Shown: positions 17,046 through 28,709, counted from the first letter of the stretch. The stretch: DNA of 64,000 bases from Nostocoides sp. (GCA_016702415.1 JADJEA010000001.1:911001-975000); one strand, 5' to 3'. The notes: generated by a model not told the origin, from the letters alone. A program made the numbers and translations.

Positions 17046-17933
17046 ATGCGCCCGATCTGGAAGGGGGCCGTCTCGTTCGGCCTGGTCAACGTCCCCGTCC
17101 GGCTGTATGCCGCGACCGAGAACCACGACGTCAGCTTCCGTCAGGTGCACCGCACCGACGGCGGCCGGATCAAATACCAACGGGTGTGCTCGATCGACGG
17201 GGAACTGGTCTCCTATGACGACATCGCCAAGGGCTACGAAACGCCCGACGGCGACATGGTCGTGTTGACGGACGAGGACTTCGCCGATCTCCCGTCGCGG
17301 TCGAGCAAGGAGATCACGGTCGAGAAGTTCGTCCCCGACGACCAGATCGACCCCATGCTCCTGGACAAGTCCTACTACCTGGAGCCCGACAAGGCCGCCG
17401 CGAAACCCTATGTGCTGCTGCGGGATGCGCTGGAGTCGGAAAAGCGGATGGCCCTGGTCACCGTCTCCCTTCGCTCCCGGATGACGATGGCGGTGCTGCG
17501 GGTGCGCGACGGGGTCATCGTCATGCAGACGATGCTCTGGCCGGATGAGATCCGCACCCCCGATTTCGGTGCGCTCGGCGACGACCAGCACGCTACCGAG
17601 AAGGAACTCGCGATGGCGCACCTGCTGATCGACCAGCTCGCGGGGGACTACGACCCCGACGAGTACGAGGACGACTACGCCAAGGCCCTCGACGCCCTGG
17701 TCAAGGCCAAGATCGAGGGTGGCGAGATCACCGACCTGCCCGCCCCGGCGGAGGAGTCCGGTGAGGTCGTCGACCTCCTCGCCGCGCTGGCCCGCTCGGT
17801 GGAGAAGGCAAAGATCGCCCGCGGCGAGGCGCCGGAGGCGGCCGAGCCGGCCTCGAAGGCCACCACCACGAAGGCCACCACCACGAAGGCCACCGCCACC
17901 AAGGCCGCCGCGACGACGAAGGCGGCGGGCTAG
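17046..17933 (+). CDS. ku: Ku DNA end-binding protein
   Basis: 295-aa homodimeric ring protein that threads onto double-strand ends and recruits LigD. MRPIWKGAVSFGLVNVPVRL is the classic start; YDDIAKGYE, VEKFVPDDQIDPMLLDKSYY and LVTVSLRSRMTMAVLRVRDG follow. The last 25 or so residues are a Lys/Thr/Ala repeat (KATTTKATTTKATATK), encoded by imperfect 15-bp DNA repeats at about 17858-17910. Such lysine-rich tails in actinobacterial Ku help DNA threading. Start ATG 17046; a weak -10-like CACACT ends 6 nt upstream. It is followed 3 nt later by the Nei gene. Confidence 0.95.
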   Translation: MRPIWKGAVSFGLVNVPVRLYAATENHDVSFRQVHRTDGGRIKYQRVCSIDGELVSYDDIAKGYETPDGDMVVLTDEDFADLPSRSSKEITVEKFVPDDQIDPMLLDKSYYLEPDKAAAKPYVLLRDALESEKRMALVTVSLRSRMTMAVLRVRDGVIVMQTMLWPDEIRTPDFGALGDDQHATEKELAMAHLLIDQLAGDYDPDEYEDDYAKALDALVKAKIEGGEITDLPAPAEESGEVVDLLAALARSVEKAKIARGEAPEAAEPASKATTTKATTTKATATKAAATTKAAG

Positions 17934-17936
17934 CCC

Positions 17937-18839
17937 GTGCCCGAGGGACACACCCTGCACCGGTTGGCAGGGGCGCTGGAGCGTGCGTTCGCCGGACGCC
18001 CGGCGGTCGTGACCAGTCCGCAGGGGCGCTTCGCCGACGGTGCCGCGCTGCTGAGTGGGCGGGAGGTGGAGGAGGCGTCGGCATACGGCAAGCACCTGTT
18101 CGTCCGATTCGCGGGCGAGCGGACTCTCAACGTCCACCTCGGGTTGATCGGCTCGTTCGACGTGCTGCCCCACGCGGGCACGCCGCCGGCCCCGGTGGGG
18201 GCCGTCCGGGTGCGCATGGTCAACCCCCAGACGTATGCCGATCTGCGCGGCGCGACCGTCGTCCAGGTGGTCTCGCCGCAGGAGGTCGCCGCCACCATCG
18301 CCCGGCTGGGGCCCGACCCGCTGCGCGCGGGCACACCGGGCAATGATCCCCAGCGCTCGCTGGTCCGCCTGGCCCGGACCGGCCGGTCGGTGGCGGAGTG
18401 CCTCATGGACCAGTCGATCATCGCCGGAGTCGGCAATGTCTATCGGGCCGAAGTCCTTTTCCGTCACCGCATCGACCCGTTCGTGCCCGGCGCCAAGGTC
18501 AAACCCCGCTCCTGGATGGCCATGTGGGCGGATCTGGTCGACCTGCTGCCCTATGGCGTCGCGTTCGGCCAGATCATCACGCTGGAGGAGCAACTCGACG
18601 TCGCCCGGGCGCTGCTGGACGGGCGGGATCCGGCGGCATACGACGACAGCTGGGGCGGGATCATGCCCGGCGAGCGCGGCGGGTTCGTCCGAGGGGGCGC
18701 GATCGCGCCCTTCCCCCGCGAGTACTACGTCTACAAGCGGGATGGTCAGCCCTGCCGGGTCTGCGGGAGCCGAGTCCGAAGTGCCGTCGTCGCCGGACGC
18801 ACCCTCTACTGGTGCGGCCGCTGCCAACGGCGGCACTGA
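17937..18839 (+). CDS. nei: Endonuclease VIII-type DNA glycosylase (Fpg/Nei family)
   Basis: 300-aa base-excision repair enzyme that removes oxidised bases. The N-terminal PEGHTLHRLAGAL supplies the catalytic proline and Glu after Met removal. The H2TH region (MDQSIIAGVGNVYRAEVLF) and a C-terminal zinc finger (CRVCGS and CGRCQRRH) complete the fold. GTG start, 3 nt after ku, so probably co-transcribed with it. This couples end joining with oxidative base repair in one unit. The PEGHT start favours Nei over Fpg, which usually begins PELPE. Confidence 0.93.
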   Translation: MPEGHTLHRLAGALERAFAGRPAVVTSPQGRFADGAALLSGREVEEASAYGKHLFVRFAGERTLNVHLGLIGSFDVLPHAGTPPAPVGAVRVRMVNPQTYADLRGATVVQVVSPQEVAATIARLGPDPLRAGTPGNDPQRSLVRLARTGRSVAECLMDQSIIAGVGNVYRAEVLFRHRIDPFVPGAKVKPRSWMAMWADLVDLLPYGVAFGQIITLEEQLDVARALLDGRDPAAYDDSWGGIMPGERGGFVRGGAIAPFPREYYVYKRDGQPCRVCGSRVRSAVVAGRTLYWCGRCQRRH

Positions 18840-18996
18840 GCCTGTCCCGCCGGCCTGTCCCGCGCCGGCGTCACGCAGTCGGGTGTCGACGCGCGGGAGC
18901 GCAGGTGAACAGGCGGGCGGGGGCGGGCTGCGGCATACTGACGGGGTTCGGCGGGGGCCTCGATCTCGACCCCACAGCGGAGGGAGAAGCGAGCGG

Positions 18997-20415
18997 ATGC
19001 GCAAGCGCACCAAGGTCCTGGCGTCGGCGGCGCTCGCGGTGGCGCTCGCCGCGGGAGGCGGGGCGACGGCATACGCCTCCTATTACCAGGACCGCGCGCT
19101 CCCGGGGAGCACGGTGGCGGGGCTATCGGTCGCCGGGATGACCCAGCCTGAGATCGCCGCGGCGGTCCGCGCCAAGGCGGCCTCCGTGGTCGTCTCCCTC
19201 GACACCCCCGACGGCAGGCGCGCCGTGCCGCTGGCCGATCTCGGCGCGACCATCGATGTCGACGCCACCGTCGACCGGGTCTTCGACGCCAACCGGCGGT
19301 GGACCGGCTACGCCAAGGCCCTGATCGAGCACCGGGCGGTGGATCCGGTGGCGACGACGAATCAGTCGACCTACGCCGCGCTCACGGCCGGGCTCCAAGC
19401 CCGTTCCGGGCATCCCGCCACCGATGCGACCGTCACGTTGGGCCGGGACCGAGCCACCTTCACCGTGACGCCGGCCGTCACCGGCGAGGCCCTCGACACC
19501 AGCCGCCTTCCGGAGGTTGTCGCGCAGGCGGTCCGGTCCCTGACGTCCGCGAGCGCCACCCTGACGCTGGTCGAGCGCGTGCCCGCCGTCACTACCACGC
19601 AGGCGCAGGCCATCGCCGACCAGGCCAACGCCCTCGTCCGGGCCGGTGCCGCGGTCACGGACGGCAACCGCAAGGTCACCGCCTCGGCCGGACGTAAGGC
19701 ATCCTGGGTGACGATCCCGCTCACCGACGGCCGCCCCGGCGCACCGGTCGTCGACGCGGCCAAGGTCTCGACGTGGGTCGCCTCCCGGGCGAAGGAGTTC
19801 GCGGTGGCTCCGCAGCAAGGGCTGCGTTATGTCACCTCCGCCGGTGCCGTGTTGCGGGTCCTGACCCCGGCCACGAACGGCCGCAAGGTCACCAATACCC
19901 CCGCGGTCGCGGCGAAGCTCATCGCGGGACTTCAGTCCGGCACCGCCACGACGGGCCGGTTCACGACCGCGGTGGTCCCGGCGGCGTGGACCGAACGGCG
20001 GGTCGCCAAGGGCGCGGAGAATCTCGCCTACCCCGCGGCCGACGGCGAGAAGTGGATCGACGTCAACCTCTCGCGGCACACGATGACCGCCTATGTGGGG
20101 GCGACGGTGGCTCTGGGGCCCGTCCTGATGGTCAACGGGGCGCCGGCCACCCCGACCGACGTCGGCCTCTTCCACATTTACCTCAAGAATCCGCTGATGA
20201 CGATGCGCGGCCACAATGCCGACGGCACGACCTACGAGACCCCCGATGTCCCCTGGTCGTCCTTCTTCAACGGCGGAGAGGCGCTCCACGGTGCCTATTG
20301 GCGCGAGACCTTCGGGTATGCCGCGTCCCACGGCTGCGTCAACCTGCCCATCCCGACGGCGAAGTGGATTTACGACTGGGCACCGATCGGGACCCCTGTC
20401 GCCAGTCACGGATAA
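18997..20415 (+). CDS. Secreted L,D-transpeptidase (YkuD) with N-terminal PG-binding domains
   Basis: 472 aa. A signal peptide or anchor at residues 4-26 (RTKVLASAALAVALAAGGG) places it outside the cell. Two repeated VanW/PG_binding_4-like regions follow (about 40-130 and 140-330). The C-terminal YkuD domain has the motif HGAYWRETFGYAASHGCVNL with the catalytic cysteine at about residue 447. It should make 3-3 peptidoglycan cross-links and is a likely carbapenem target. ATG 18997 has AGGGAGAAG upstream; the same frame is open far upstream over nei as a shadow. Confidence 0.93.
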   Translation: MRKRTKVLASAALAVALAAGGGATAYASYYQDRALPGSTVAGLSVAGMTQPEIAAAVRAKAASVVVSLDTPDGRRAVPLADLGATIDVDATVDRVFDANRRWTGYAKALIEHRAVDPVATTNQSTYAALTAGLQARSGHPATDATVTLGRDRATFTVTPAVTGEALDTSRLPEVVAQAVRSLTSASATLTLVERVPAVTTTQAQAIADQANALVRAGAAVTDGNRKVTASAGRKASWVTIPLTDGRPGAPVVDAAKVSTWVASRAKEFAVAPQQGLRYVTSAGAVLRVLTPATNGRKVTNTPAVAAKLIAGLQSGTATTGRFTTAVVPAAWTERRVAKGAENLAYPAADGEKWIDVNLSRHTMTAYVGATVALGPVLMVNGAPATPTDVGLFHIYLKNPLMTMRGHNADGTTYETPDVPWSSFFNGGEALHGAYWRETFGYAASHGCVNLPIPTAKWIYDWAPIGTPVASHG

Positions 20416-20421
20416 GGCGCG

Positions 20422-20609
20422 ATGCAGTTCGCGTTCGTCGTGCCGATGGCCTGCACCGGGGGCCAGCCGCCCCGGTGGTGCACCGCGGGGGGTGGGGGGC
20501 GGGCGCGCGGGGGGGGGGGGGGGGGGGGGGGTCGTGGTGGGATCTGCCCGACGGCCCGGAGGGGGTGGCGGAGATTCGTCGCCGCGTGGCGGCCGGCCCG
20601 CCTGGATAG
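20422..20609 (+). other. Candidate small gene split by a poly-G tract
   Basis: Starting at ATG 20422, a frame with almost only G or C at third positions reads MQFAFVVPMACTGGQPPRWC and then a glycine-rich stretch. After the poly-G tract a different frame reads WWDLPDGPEGVAEIRRRVAA and stops at TAG 20607, just before the tetR stop. The two halves would join if the tract had one more G (24, or 21 or 27). The product would be about 63 aa with a central polyglycine. I do not recognise the protein. The ribosome binding site is weak (AAGG). The reading could be chance in GC-rich DNA. Confidence 0.3.
20509..20531. repeat. Homopolymer of 23 G
   Basis: An uninterrupted run of 23 G, preceded by shorter G runs from about 20486. 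It is the longest homopolymer in the window. It could form a G-quadruplex, vary in length by slippage, or be mis-sized by the sequencing method. Confidence 0.9.
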
Positions 20610-20615
20610 GCCCGC

Positions 20616-21233
20616 TCAGTCGCCGAGAAGCCGGGGCAGCAGCGTCAGCGCCCGGTCGCGGAGGAACTCGGCCGCGTCCGGATCGCCCGTGAGATGCCGC
20701 AGAAGGGCACGCTCGAAGACCCCGTCCACCATGGCGTATGCCGTGGCCGAGTCCACCGTGAGCGGGCGGGCGGCCAGGGCGGCATACCGGGTCAGGACGC
20801 GCCAGATCATGTCCTCGAGAGTGGCGTCGATCATCAGGACGTCGGGACGCAGGACGTCCTCGAACATCGCCTGGGTGCGCAGGTCGTACCACAACCGGTG
20901 CATGGAGGAGTCCGCGACCAAAGTCTCGACGAGCTTGTCGGCGAAGCGCGCGAGGATCTCGGTGGCGGTCGTCGACTCGGCGACGAGATCGTCATACCGG
21001 GTCACACATTGCGCCTTGTAGTAGCGCACGCAATAGGTGATCAGCTCGGTCTTGTCGGTGAAGTAGTAGTGGACGACCTCGTGGCTGAACTCGGAGTTCG
21101 CCGCGATGTCCCGCAGGCTGGTCCGGGCATAACCGAGCTCGCCGAGCGTGAGCAAGGCGGACTGCGCGAGTTGATCGCGTCGTTCGAGCGACCGCTCGCC
21201 CCGGGCGCGCGTGGGCGCGGAGTTCCCCTTCAT
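20616..21233 (-). CDS. TetR-family transcriptional regulator
   Basis: 205 aa. N-terminal helix-turn-helix: ALLTLGELGYARTSLRDIAA, then SHEVVHYYFTDKTELITYC, the classic TetR HTH. The C-terminal ligand domain is Leu-rich and unassigned. ATG 21233 fits the family start; longer in-frame reading upstream would cross the operator. It is divergent from an SDR/acyl-CoA synthetase pair, with palindromes between them, so it most likely represses that pair and itself. Confidence 0.92.
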   Translation of the reverse strand: MKGNSAPTRARGERSLERRDQLAQSALLTLGELGYARTSLRDIAANSEFSHEVVHYYFTDKTELITYCVRYYKAQCVTRYDDLVAESTTATEILARFADKLVETLVADSSMHRLWYDLRTQAMFEDVLRPDVLMIDATLEDMIWRVLTRYAALAARPLTVDSATAYAMVDGVFERALLRHLTGDPDAAEFLRDRALTLLPRLLGD

Positions 21234-21266
21234 GACCGGCAAGCGTAGCCACCCCCGCGTCCGGAT

Positions 21267-21289
21267 TTGACCGCTGTCAAGTCTTGACA
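21267..21289. promoter_or_regulatory. Overlapping palindromes, likely TetR operator
   Basis: TTGAC-CGCT-GTCAA (21267-21280) overlaps TGTCAAG-T-CTTGACA (21275-21289), a perfect 7-bp inverted repeat with one central base. Both lie in the 116-bp divergent gap between tetR and the SDR gene. Paired overlapping half-sites are typical of TetR-family operators. Confidence 0.6.
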
Positions 21290-21349
21290 TGTGTCCAGGC
21301 GGGGCACGAGGGTGGTCGCGGCAGATCGGCCCGCACGAGAGGCATTCGG

Positions 21350-22141
21350 ATGACGTCAATCGACTTGACCGGGCGCACGGCCCTGGTGACCGGCGGCGCG
21401 CAGGGACTCGGGGAGGGAATGGCCCAGGCGCTGGCGGCGGCTGGGGCCCGGGTCATGATCGGGGATCTGCAAGAGAGCGGGGCCGAGACCGCGGCCGCGC
21501 TCGGGGAGGGCCACGGCTTCGTCAAGCTCGACGTGACGAACGAGGCCGACTGGGAGGCCGCGATCCGCGCCACGGTGGACTCCCTCGGCGGCCTCGACAT
21601 CCTCGTCAACAACGCCGGTATCGAGATCACCGCCCTGGTCACCGAGATCGACGCGGCGGACGCGCGCAGGATGCTCGAGGTCAATATCCTCGGGACGACC
21701 CTCGGCCTCAAACATGGTCTGCGCGCCATGCGCCCCGGCGGCGCGGCGGGCAAGGGCGGCGCGATCGTCAATATCGCCTCCGTCGCGGCGACGATCGCCT
21801 TCCCGGGGATCGCGGTCTATTCCGCAACCAAGTCCGCAGTCGACCGGCTCACCCGGGTCGCCGCCATGGAGTCCGGCAAGCTCGGGTATGGCGTCCGGGT
21901 CAACTGCGTCTATCCCGGCCTGGTCCCGACGGCGATGGGCCAGGGCCTGGCCGTCGACTGCGCGGAGATTGGGCTGTTCGAGAGCCCCGAGGCGGCCGTC
22001 GGTGCGGTCATCGGCCTGACCCCGGCCGGGCGGCTCGGTCAGGTCGACGACATGGCCGACGCCGTCGTCTTCCTCGCCTCCGATGCGGCGAAGTTCATCA
22101 CGGGCGTCGGCCTGCCGGTCGACGGCGGCATGGGGATGTAG
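21350..22141 (+). CDS. Short-chain dehydrogenase/reductase
   Basis: 263-aa NAD(P)-dependent classical SDR. Cofactor motif TGGAQGLGEGMA at residues 12-23; NNAG; catalytic serine in VNIASVAA and YSATK (Tyr and Lys). The C-terminus ITGVGLPVDGGMGM is typical. ATG 21350 has GAGAGG 8 nt upstream. Substrate unknown; the acyl-CoA synthetase 4 nt downstream and the TetR regulator suggest fatty acid, steroid or alkanol degradation, by inference. Confidence 0.93.
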   Translation: MTSIDLTGRTALVTGGAQGLGEGMAQALAAAGARVMIGDLQESGAETAAALGEGHGFVKLDVTNEADWEAAIRATVDSLGGLDILVNNAGIEITALVTEIDAADARRMLEVNILGTTLGLKHGLRAMRPGGAAGKGGAIVNIASVAATIAFPGIAVYSATKSAVDRLTRVAAMESGKLGYGVRVNCVYPGLVPTAMGQGLAVDCAEIGLFESPEAAVGAVIGLTPAGRLGQVDDMADAVVFLASDAAKFITGVGLPVDGGMGM

Positions 22142-22145
22142 TCCG

Positions 22146-23677
22146 ATGCGCCTGGTCGACTATCTCGACAAGGGCGCCTCCCTCGGCGGGGACCGGCTGT
22201 GCCTGACCGTGGACGGCCGGTCGCTGTCGTATGCCGAAGTCGTCGCCCTCAGCCGCCGGATCGCCGCCGCCCTGGTCGCCCGCGGGGTTCACCCCGGTGC
22301 CAAGGTCGCCGTCCTCTCCGCCAACGATCCGATCGCCTTCTCGTGCCTGTTCGGACTCTCCCGGGCCGGCGCCGTGTGGTGCCCGATCAATCCCCGCAAC
22401 GAGGCCGCGGAGAACCGGGAACTGCTCGACCTCTTCGATGTCGAGGTCGTCGTCTTCCAAGCGGCGTTCGCGCCCCTGGTGGAGCGGATCCGGGGGGAGT
22501 TGAGCGGCATACACACGTGGGTGTGTCTGGACGGCGCGCCCCCCGGGGCGCTTACGTGGGCGGATTTCCTTGCGCTGGGCGGGGATTCACCCGTCGAGGA
22601 GTCGTATGCCGACGATCTCGCCGCCCTGGTCGGCACCGGCGGGACGACGGGGCGGCCCAAGGGAGTCATGCTCACCGGTCGGAATCTCGAGACGATGAGC
22701 GCGCTGACCCTGATGAGCTACCCGTTCGAGGGACGGCCGGTCTATCTCGCCCTCGCGCCCCTGACGCACGCCGCCGGCGTCCTCTGCTTCCCCGTGCTGG
22801 CGCTCGGTGGGGAGGTCGTCATCATGCGCGCCCCCGACGTGCACGCCTTCCTCGTTCTGATCGCCCAGCACCGGGTCACCCACACCTTCCTCCCGCCGAC
22901 GCTGATCTACATGGTGCTCGCGGCTGAGGAACTCGACGCGACGGACCTCACCTCGCTGCAGTGCTTCTGGTACGGCGCGGCACCGATGTCGGTCACCCGG
23001 CTGGAGGAGGCCCTGCGCCGGATCGGCCCGATGGCCCAGCTGTTCGGCCAGTCCGAGGCGCCGATGATGATCTCGACGATGGCGCCGCTGGAGCACTACG
23101 ACGCCGACGGGTCGATCGCGACCCGGCGGCTGTCGTCGGCCGGTCGGCCCACGCCGCTGGTGACGGTGGCGATCATGTCGCCCTCCGGGGAGCTCCTCGA
23201 CCAGGGCGAACGCGGCGAGATCGTCGTCCGCTCGTCTTTGGTCATGGCGGGCTACTACAAGAACCCCGAGGCCACCGCCGAGGCGAGCGCCCATGGGTGG
23301 CATCACACCGGCGACATCGGCTTCCTCGACGCCGACGGCTTCCTCCATATCGTCGATCGCGCCAAGGACATGATCATCACCGGCGGGTTCAATGTCTTCT
23401 CCGCCGAGGTCGAGCAGGCCCTCATGGCCCACCCCGCCGTCCAGGACTGCGCCGTCGTCGGGCTGCCGGACGACAAGTGGGGCGAGCGAGTCGTCGCCGT
23501 GGTTCAGCCGGCCGCCGGTCACCAGGTCGACCCGGCGGCGGTGATCGCCTTCGTCAAGGACCGGATCGGCTCGGTCAAGGCACCCAAGGCGATCGAGGTA
23601 TGGCCGGACTTGCCCCCGCTCCAAGGTCGGCAAGATCCTCCAAGACCGAGATCAAGAAGGACCTCGGCGTCACCTGA
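22146..23677 (+). pseudogene. Acyl-CoA synthetase (ANL family), frameshifted near the C-terminus
   Basis: AMP-forming CoA ligase. Intact for about 490 residues: P-loop VGTGGTTGRPKGVMLTGR, VNVF region (TGGFNVFSAEVEQALMAHP), HTGDIG and the hinge VDRAKDMI. Near the end two single-base insertions, at the C5 run 23613-23617 and the CC at 23640-23641, break the frame. With four C and one C it would read DLPRSKVGKILKTEIKKDLG and stop at 23675-23677. As written, the frame runs on to 23840 and lacks the C-terminal adenylation lysine of GKILK. The rest shows no decay, so the change is recent or a sequencing error. Confidence 0.85.
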
Positions 23678-23728
23678 CCGCGGTGTTTTCCGAACGCTGA
23701 GTTTCTTGACCGCGGTGTTTCCCGAACG
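23675..23728. repeat. Two-copy 22-bp direct repeat
   Basis: TGACCGCGGTGTTT-N-CCGAACG (22 bp) occurs at 23675-23696 and 23707-23728, a period of 32 bp. Each copy has the palindrome ACCGCGGT. It lies between the acyl-CoA synthetase and clpC. Role unknown; it may be an activator site array upstream of clpC. Confidence 0.75.
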
Positions 23729-23773
23729 GGCCAAGGCGGGAGCCGGGTGCCCGGGGCGCGGCCGCGGATGGTG

Positions 23774-23784
23774 CGCTCTGAGCG
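23774..23784. promoter_or_regulatory. Possible ClgR box upstream of clpC
   Basis: CGCTCTGAGCG fits the CGC-N5-GCG core of the actinobacterial ClgR operator, with GCGCTCTGAGCG flanked by GT and AAC. It is about 150 bp upstream of clpC, which ClgR activates in related bacteria. One base differs from the consensus I recall. Confidence 0.4.
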
Positions 23785-23931
23785 AACGGGAGCGGTCGGC
23801 ATACGGACCGGCGGAACACCGCGGCGCGGTCGTCGGTTGAGGTGGGCAGTGACGCGCACCGATTCTCCATCTCGGGAGTCGGCGCGCGCAGATACCATCG
23901 AAGCTGACTCGATCATCGAGGAGCGCAATCC

Positions 23932-26442
<2,511 letters not shown>

Positions 26443-26460
26443 CGTCTCGGATCACCCCGC

Positions 26461-26497
26461 GCGTATGCCGCGTCCCCACCGGGGGCGCGGCATACGC
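26461..26497. terminator. Terminator hairpin after clpC
   Basis: A 17-bp stem (26461-26477 with 26481-26497) with a single G-T wobble and a 3-nt loop, 18 nt after the clpC stop. Each arm holds one copy of GTATGCC/GGCATAC in opposite orientation. No U tract follows, as is usual in Actinobacteria. Confidence 0.85.
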
Positions 26498-26582
26498 CGT
26501 CCTGGGGTCGGTCTCCCTTGACCGAGTCGTCCCTGGATCGAGACTCCGGATCGCCACCGGGCCACGGCGGTGGGCGCGCGGC

Positions 26583-26588
26583 TAATGT
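26583..26588 (+). promoter_or_regulatory. -10 box, probable leaderless promoter
   Basis: TAATGT ends 6 nt before the GTG start of the gluconokinase gene at 26595; no ribosome binding site is seen. Confidence 0.5.
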
Positions 26589-26594
26589 CGTGAC

Positions 26595-27149
26595 GTGGAC
26601 TGCGACATCGTGGTCGTCATGGGAGTGGCCGGCACCGGGAAATCGACTGTGGCCAAAGGCATTTCGACACTGATGGGGTGGCCGTATGCCGAGGGCGACG
26701 CCGTCCATCCGCAGGCCAATGTCGCGAAGATGCACAGCGGCATACCCCTGACCGACGAGGATCGGTGGCCGTGGTTGCGGCTGCTCGGGGACTGGATCGA
26801 TTCGACCATCGCTGCGGGGGATAGCGCGGTGGTGACCTGTTCCGCGCTGCGGCGGGCCTATCGGAAGGTGTTGCGGGAGGGCCGGCCGTCCGTCCGCTTC
26901 CTCCACCTCCACGACTCCCAGGACCTCATCGCCGAGCGGATGGCCGCCCGCACCGACCACTTCATGCCACCGGGCTTGCTGCCCAGCCAGTTCGCCACCC
27001 TCGAGCCTCTCGAGCCCGACGAGCCCGGAGTCGTCGTCAGCGTCGCTGGTGACATCCCGGAGGTGATCGACCGATCGATGGCCGCCTTGCGCCTCGTTCC
27101 CCGAGAATCCGAAGGAGCCCACGAAAGACCGCAACGGTTGTCTCCTTGA
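26595..27149 (+). CDS. gntK: Gluconokinase
   Basis: Phosphorylates gluconate to 6-phosphogluconate for the pentose phosphate or Entner-Doudoroff routes. 184 aa. P-loop VMGVAGTGKSTVAKGIS; GDAVHPQANVAKM and the LTDEDRWPWLRLL block are typical of the GntK shikimate-kinase-like fold; CSALRRAYRKVLR and HFMPPGLLPSQFATLE complete the set. No gluconate permease or GntR regulator is adjacent. Probably leaderless. It is convergent with the LCP gene. Confidence 0.93.
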   Translation: MDCDIVVVMGVAGTGKSTVAKGISTLMGWPYAEGDAVHPQANVAKMHSGIPLTDEDRWPWLRLLGDWIDSTIAAGDSAVVTCSALRRAYRKVLREGRPSVRFLHLHDSQDLIAERMAARTDHFMPPGLLPSQFATLEPLEPDEPGVVVSVAGDIPEVIDRSMAALRLVPRESEGAHERPQRLSP

Positions 27150-27213
27150 CCGGCGCCGACACGGCCCCACCGACCACCGCCGGCGGCCTGCCGTCGCGCC
27201 CGCAAGGGGCAAG

Positions 27214-28709
27214 TCAGCAGGCGGCGGCGAGCGTCGTCAGTTCGTCATTCGTCGTCGGTGACTCCGACGGCGTTCCCGAGGTGCTCGATGAGGACGAGGT
27301 CGAGGAGGAGGCCGAGGTCGAGGCCGGCGCCGACGTCGGGTTGGCGCTGGTCGCGTTGACGACGAGCGCGCGGATCTTGGCGAAGTCGGGGTGGGCGACA
27401 TCGATGACCGTGTTGGTCAACGGGAGGCTGCACGGTGCCCGTCTTTTTGGATGCGCTCGATCAGGGGAACCCAGGCCGGCAGTTGGGCCTGGCCGATGTC
27501 GACGCTGACATGCTCCTGGAGCACCTTGGCGAGCGCGGGATAGCGCAGGAGCATATTTCCTGGGGAGACCTGGTCGACGAGCGCGCCGACGACACAGCGC
27601 TGGCGTCGCATCCGGGAGAAGTCGTCGGACATGGCGCGAGAGCGGGCATACCAGAGCGCGTGATATCCGTCGAGATGCTGGACGCCGGGGTCGATATAGC
27701 CGGTGGTTCCGACGATGGTGCCGTCGGGCAGCGCCTTGCATCCGATGCAGACGCGCTCCTTGACGTTGATGGTCACCCCGCCCATGGCGTTGACGAGTGC
27801 GGCGAAGCCGGACAGGTCGATCACCACGGTGTGGTCGATCCGCAGCCCGAGGGTCTCACCGATCACATCCCTGGTCGCCGTGAGACCCGGGTGGGGGTCG
27901 CCGGGGAAGAGATCGGCGCGCTCGGTGGCCAAGGTCCAGACCGCGTTGATGAGGCACTGGTCGCCGCAGTTGTAGCCGTCGGGGTAGAGCGTGTGGAGAG
28001 GGTCGGTGACCGGGAAGGGGGCGTTCTCGAGATTGCGCGGTATGCCGATGAGCACGGTGTTGCCGGTGCGCGTATCGATCGAGGCCACCATCATCGAGTC
28101 GGGGCGGACCCCGACCCGGTCCGGACCGGCATCGGATCCGATCAGCAGGACGTTGACCCGCGGGATCGCCTTCCACGGGTCGTCCTCGCCCACCTGGGGC
28201 ACTGCGCCCGTCGAGGTCGAGCCGGGGGTGAGCGGGTCCTCCTGGAAGACGGTCGAGACCAGCGAGCGCTGCAATGCGAGGGTGCGCACTCCCCAGGCAC
28301 TCGGGGCGAGGATAGCCAGGCAACACAAGGCCGCCGTGAGCGTCGTGGCCAGCCGGTCGTCTCGGGAGGGGTGCACCGGCCGGGTCAAGTGGGCGGTGGA
28401 GAGGATTGCGCCGCACCACAAGAGCGCTCCCGCGACCAGGGCGACGATGAGCAGCCTCAGCGCGCTTGTGGAGACACCGACGGACAGGGCCGTGCCGACC
28501 ACGCCGTGGCGCATGAGCCGATAGACGACCAAACCGGTCAACGCCACGGTGGCGAAGACGAACATCAGGCCGATCGGTCGACGCTTGGTCCACAACAACC
28601 CGGCGCCGGGGATGACGGTGCTCAGCAGGGTCAACGCCAGGGAGCGGCGCAGCGCGGGGGACTGGTAGACCCGGCCGGGGGCTTGGCCATCGCGGGCTCG
28701 TGTGGACAT
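27214..28709 (-). CDS. LytR-CpsA-Psr cell wall polymer ligase, 3' frameshift
   Basis: Attaches polymers such as teichoic acid or arabinogalactan to peptidoglycan. From ATG 28709 there are hydrophobic helices (about residues 15-110), then an extracellular LCP domain: DSMMVASIDTRTGNTVLIGI, RNLENAPFP, the RIDHTVVIDLSGFAALV and GGVTINV segment and YARSRAMSDDFSRMRRQ (Arg residues binding polyprenyl phosphate). One frame stops at 27417 after IERIQKDGHRAASR. The next frame continues SLPLTNTVIDVAHPDFAKI and a Ser/Thr-rich tail, stopping at 27214. The shift is at about 27432-27448, where an extra A in the A5 run (T5, 27444-27448) would restore one protein of about 497 aa. Type-I polymers cannot be named. 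Confidence 0.82.

Noticed and set aside
27146..27508. Plus-strand reading frame of 120 codons after gntK
   Set aside because: It is antisense to the Ser/Thr-rich tail of the LCP protein and has no start signal or recognisable domain.
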